The position numbers were made by a program, and so were the translations under genes. From positions 1 to 33,997 of the forward strand of contig DASRFA010000025.1 in the NCBI GenBank assembly GCA_035651755.1: a DNA stretch of 33,997 nucleotides, read 5' to 3'. The notes under the pieces were generated by a model. That model did no database searches. It had not been told where the DNA came from and worked only from the letters and a program-made list of their open reading frames with translations. Position 1 is the stretch's first letter, and every line of letters begins with the position of its first letter. This document shows, piece after piece, positions 32,662 to 33,997 of this stretch. Source of the DNA: DASRFA01 sp035651755. GTDB taxonomy: Bacteria; Desulfobacterota; Binatia; UBA12015.

Positions 32662-33951
32662 CGACGTCCGTCCGGGCTTCGCGGCGTCGACCGTCCGGCC
32701 GCCGAGCTCGGTCGAGCGCGCGCGCTCCGCGGCGACGACGTCCTCGAACGCCGGGCCGCGCACGCTGCGCTCCACGAGGCGGGCCTGCGCGTCGAGGCTC
32801 CGGATCGCGGCGAGGCGATCGTCGTTCTCGAGGCGCGCGGCGTCGACCGCGCGGCGGAGCACGCGGATCGTCTCGTCGTACACGCGGAGCGGCACGGGGA
32901 AAGGGTGCCCGTCCTTGCCGCCGAGGGCGAGCGAGAAGCGCGCCGGGTCCGAGAAGCGGCAGGCAGCGCCGTGGATGACCTCCGCGGCCATCGCGAGCGC
33001 GAGCACGGTGCGGCCGCCGACGCCGGGCGTGAGGAGCAGGTCCGCGAAATCGGCCGGCGCCCGATCCGCGGCCGCGGCGAGCGCGCCGTGGAGCCGCCGG
33101 AGGACGACGTCCTCCGCGCGCACGTCGTGGTGGGCGGGCATCACGAGGTGCGGGAGCGGCAGCTCGAGCTGCACGGCCGCGTTCGGCGGAAAGCTCTCGT
33201 CCAGGACGGCGGGGCCTTCCGCGACGCGCGCGGCTTCGCTCCCCGCGCGCGCCGCCCGGCGGTACGCCGCCACGACGCGGTCCGGTCCGCGCGCCAGCAC
33301 GTCGAGCTGCGCGGCGCGCGAGCGGTCGGCGCGGCGATCGGCGAGGTTGACGATCACGCCGCGATTCGGACCCTCGATCGCGGCGTGCGGGTCGTCGAAG
33401 AAGCCGCGGAGGCCCTCGGACTGCCAGTGGTAGCGGCGCGCGGTCCGCGTCTCCGGGTTCATGCCCTGCTGCACGACGACCCAGCTTCCGTCGTCGGTCA
33501 CGACGAAGCCGTGGAGGTAGAGCGCGAAGCCGTCCTGCACCGCCGCGCTGTCGACCTTCGCGACCAGGCGGCTCGTGTCGGCCAGGCGGTCGCCGTCGAA
33601 CCCGACGCGCTCGCCGATCGCGCGCAGCTCGCCCGGCGTCCGCCGCGACTGGTTCCCGCGGCCGCCGCACACGTGGACGCCGAGCTCGCCCGCGATCGGC
33701 TCGAGCCCGCGCTTCAGCGTGCCGAGCACCGCGGTCGTGATGCCCGAGGAGTGCCAGTCCATCCCCATCACGGCGCCGAACGACTGGAACCAAAATGGAT
33801 TTGCGACTCGGCGCAGGAATTCGTCGCGGCCGTAGTGGTGGACGATGGCCTCGGTCATCACCGCGCCGAGGCGCGCCATACGGCTGGCGAGCCATGCGGG
33901 CACGCGTCCCCCGTGGAGCGGCAGATCGGCGGTTCCAGCCTTGCGGGTCAT
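32641..33951 (-). CDS. DUF763 protein
   Basis: A 436-residue protein of the DUF763 family, found in archaea and scattered bacteria and with no established function that I know of. Diagnostic blocks: RKAGTADLPLHGGRVPAWL (3-21), NPFWFQSFGAVMGMDWHSSG (51-70) and GGRGNQSRRTPGEL (about 95-108). A later stretch, LLLTPGVGGRTVLALAMAAEVIHG, looks like a helix-hairpin-helix element (PGVGGRT), a DNA-contact motif in repair enzymes; a DNA role is inference. The start ATG 33951 is chosen because family similarity begins there. Its 3' end overlaps the F420 oxidoreductase gene by 21 bp, tail to tail. Confidence 0.88.
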   Translation of the reverse strand: MTRKAGTADLPLHGGRVPAWLASRMARLGAVMTEAIVHHYGRDEFLRRVANPFWFQSFGAVMGMDWHSSGITTAVLGTLKRGLEPIAGELGVHVCGGRGNQSRRTPGELRAIGERVGFDGDRLADTSRLVAKVDSAAVQDGFALYLHGFVVTDDGSWVVVQQGMNPETRTARRYHWQSEGLRGFFDDPHAAIEGPNRGVIVNLADRRADRSRAAQLDVLARGPDRVVAAYRRAARAGSEAARVAEGPAVLDESFPPNAAVQLELPLPHLVMPAHHDVRAEDVVLRRLHGALAAAADRAPADFADLLLTPGVGGRTVLALAMAAEVIHGAACRFSDPARFSLALGGKDGHPFPVPLRVYDETIRVLRRAVDAARLENDDRLAAIRSLDAQARLVERSVRGPAFEDVVAAERARSTELGGRTVDAAKPGRTSSAEESR

Positions 33952-33965
33952 GGCCTGATTCGTAC

Positions 33966-33981
33966 TCCCGGCGCGCCGGGA
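33966..33981. promoter_or_regulatory. 16-bp perfect palindrome upstream of DUF763
   Basis: TCCCGGCGCGCCGGGA lies 15 nt upstream of the DUF763 start. Perfect 16-bp symmetry at that distance would suit an operator, but in DNA this GC-rich such palindromes also arise by chance. Confidence 0.3.
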
Positions 33982-33997
33982 ACACAACGTGAACTAA

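Noticed and set aside
1..33997. CRISPR arrays, tRNA/rRNA genes, transposases, phage genes
   Set aside because: Looked for regularly spaced repeats, TpsiC-like loops in the intergenic gaps and integrase/transposase motifs; none found. The repeats present are too few and irregular for CRISPR.

Overview
This is a gene-dense, very GC-rich (roughly 70% by eye) bacterial chromosomal segment with about 27 protein genes, no rRNA or tRNA that I could find, no CRISPR array and no recognisable transposase or phage gene. The gene content (two F420-dependent luciferase-like oxidoreductases, a P450, acyl-CoA synthetases, a DUF3604 lipoprotein, a di-haem oxidoreductase, DUF763, lipoproteins and an outer-membrane barrel) fits a Gram-negative, metabolically versatile, probably uncultured lineage of the Binatota / 'Deltaproteobacteria' / Myxococcota type. 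That placement is an inference from gene content, not a phylogenetic result.

Layout. 1-131: a tandem two-hairpin repeat in front of an HxlR-type regulator (137-586, +). 913-3418 (+): a pair of alpha/beta-hydrolases, class 3 lipase and DUF2235. 3441-4606 (-): cupin plus SDR dehydrogenase. 5007-5077: a third, diverged copy of the hairpin repeat touching the stop of the next operon. 5079-9264 (-): a CoA-transferase, D-aminoacylase-type amidohydrolase and TauD-type dioxygenase run, the last two genes almost overlapping. 9548-10603 (+): outer-membrane beta-barrel protein. 10615-16097: lipid and envelope genes on both strands (PAP2 phosphatase, HpnL-like flippase domain protein, diacylglycerol-kinase-like protein, long-chain acyl-CoA synthetase, DedA). 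16103-17275 (-): cytochrome P450 with a sigma70-like promoter that overlaps an AT-rich palindrome. 17373-21556 (-): a three-part secreted fusion (beta-helix, thrombospondin-3 calcium repeats, di-haem oxidoreductase) and a type-B carboxylesterase lipoprotein. 21701-26928 (+): a multi-TM protein, an F420 oxidoreductase, a YiiX-like cysteine hydrolase, a trypsin-like protease and an FHA-membrane protein whose start overlaps the protease stop. 26986-30675 (+): DUF3604 lipoprotein and a FadD19-like acyl-CoA synthetase, both with the same -10-like motif just before ATG and no Shine-Dalgarno. 30676-31154: a second repeat family. 31155-33951: a small membrane protein, a second F420 oxidoreductase and a convergent, overlapping DUF763 gene.

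How the genes may work together. Many products point to uptake, hydrolysis and oxidation of hydrophobic or acylated organic compounds: secreted or lipidated esterases, P450, TauD, F420 oxidoreductases, SDR, CoA-transferase and two acyl-CoA ligases. A second theme is the envelope lipid cycle (PAP2, DedA, HpnL-like, DAGK-like). The items I would look at first are the beta-helix/TSP3/di-haem fusion, the covarying 71-nt repeat, the protease-FHA gene pair, the P450 operator and the possible leaderless promoter motif.
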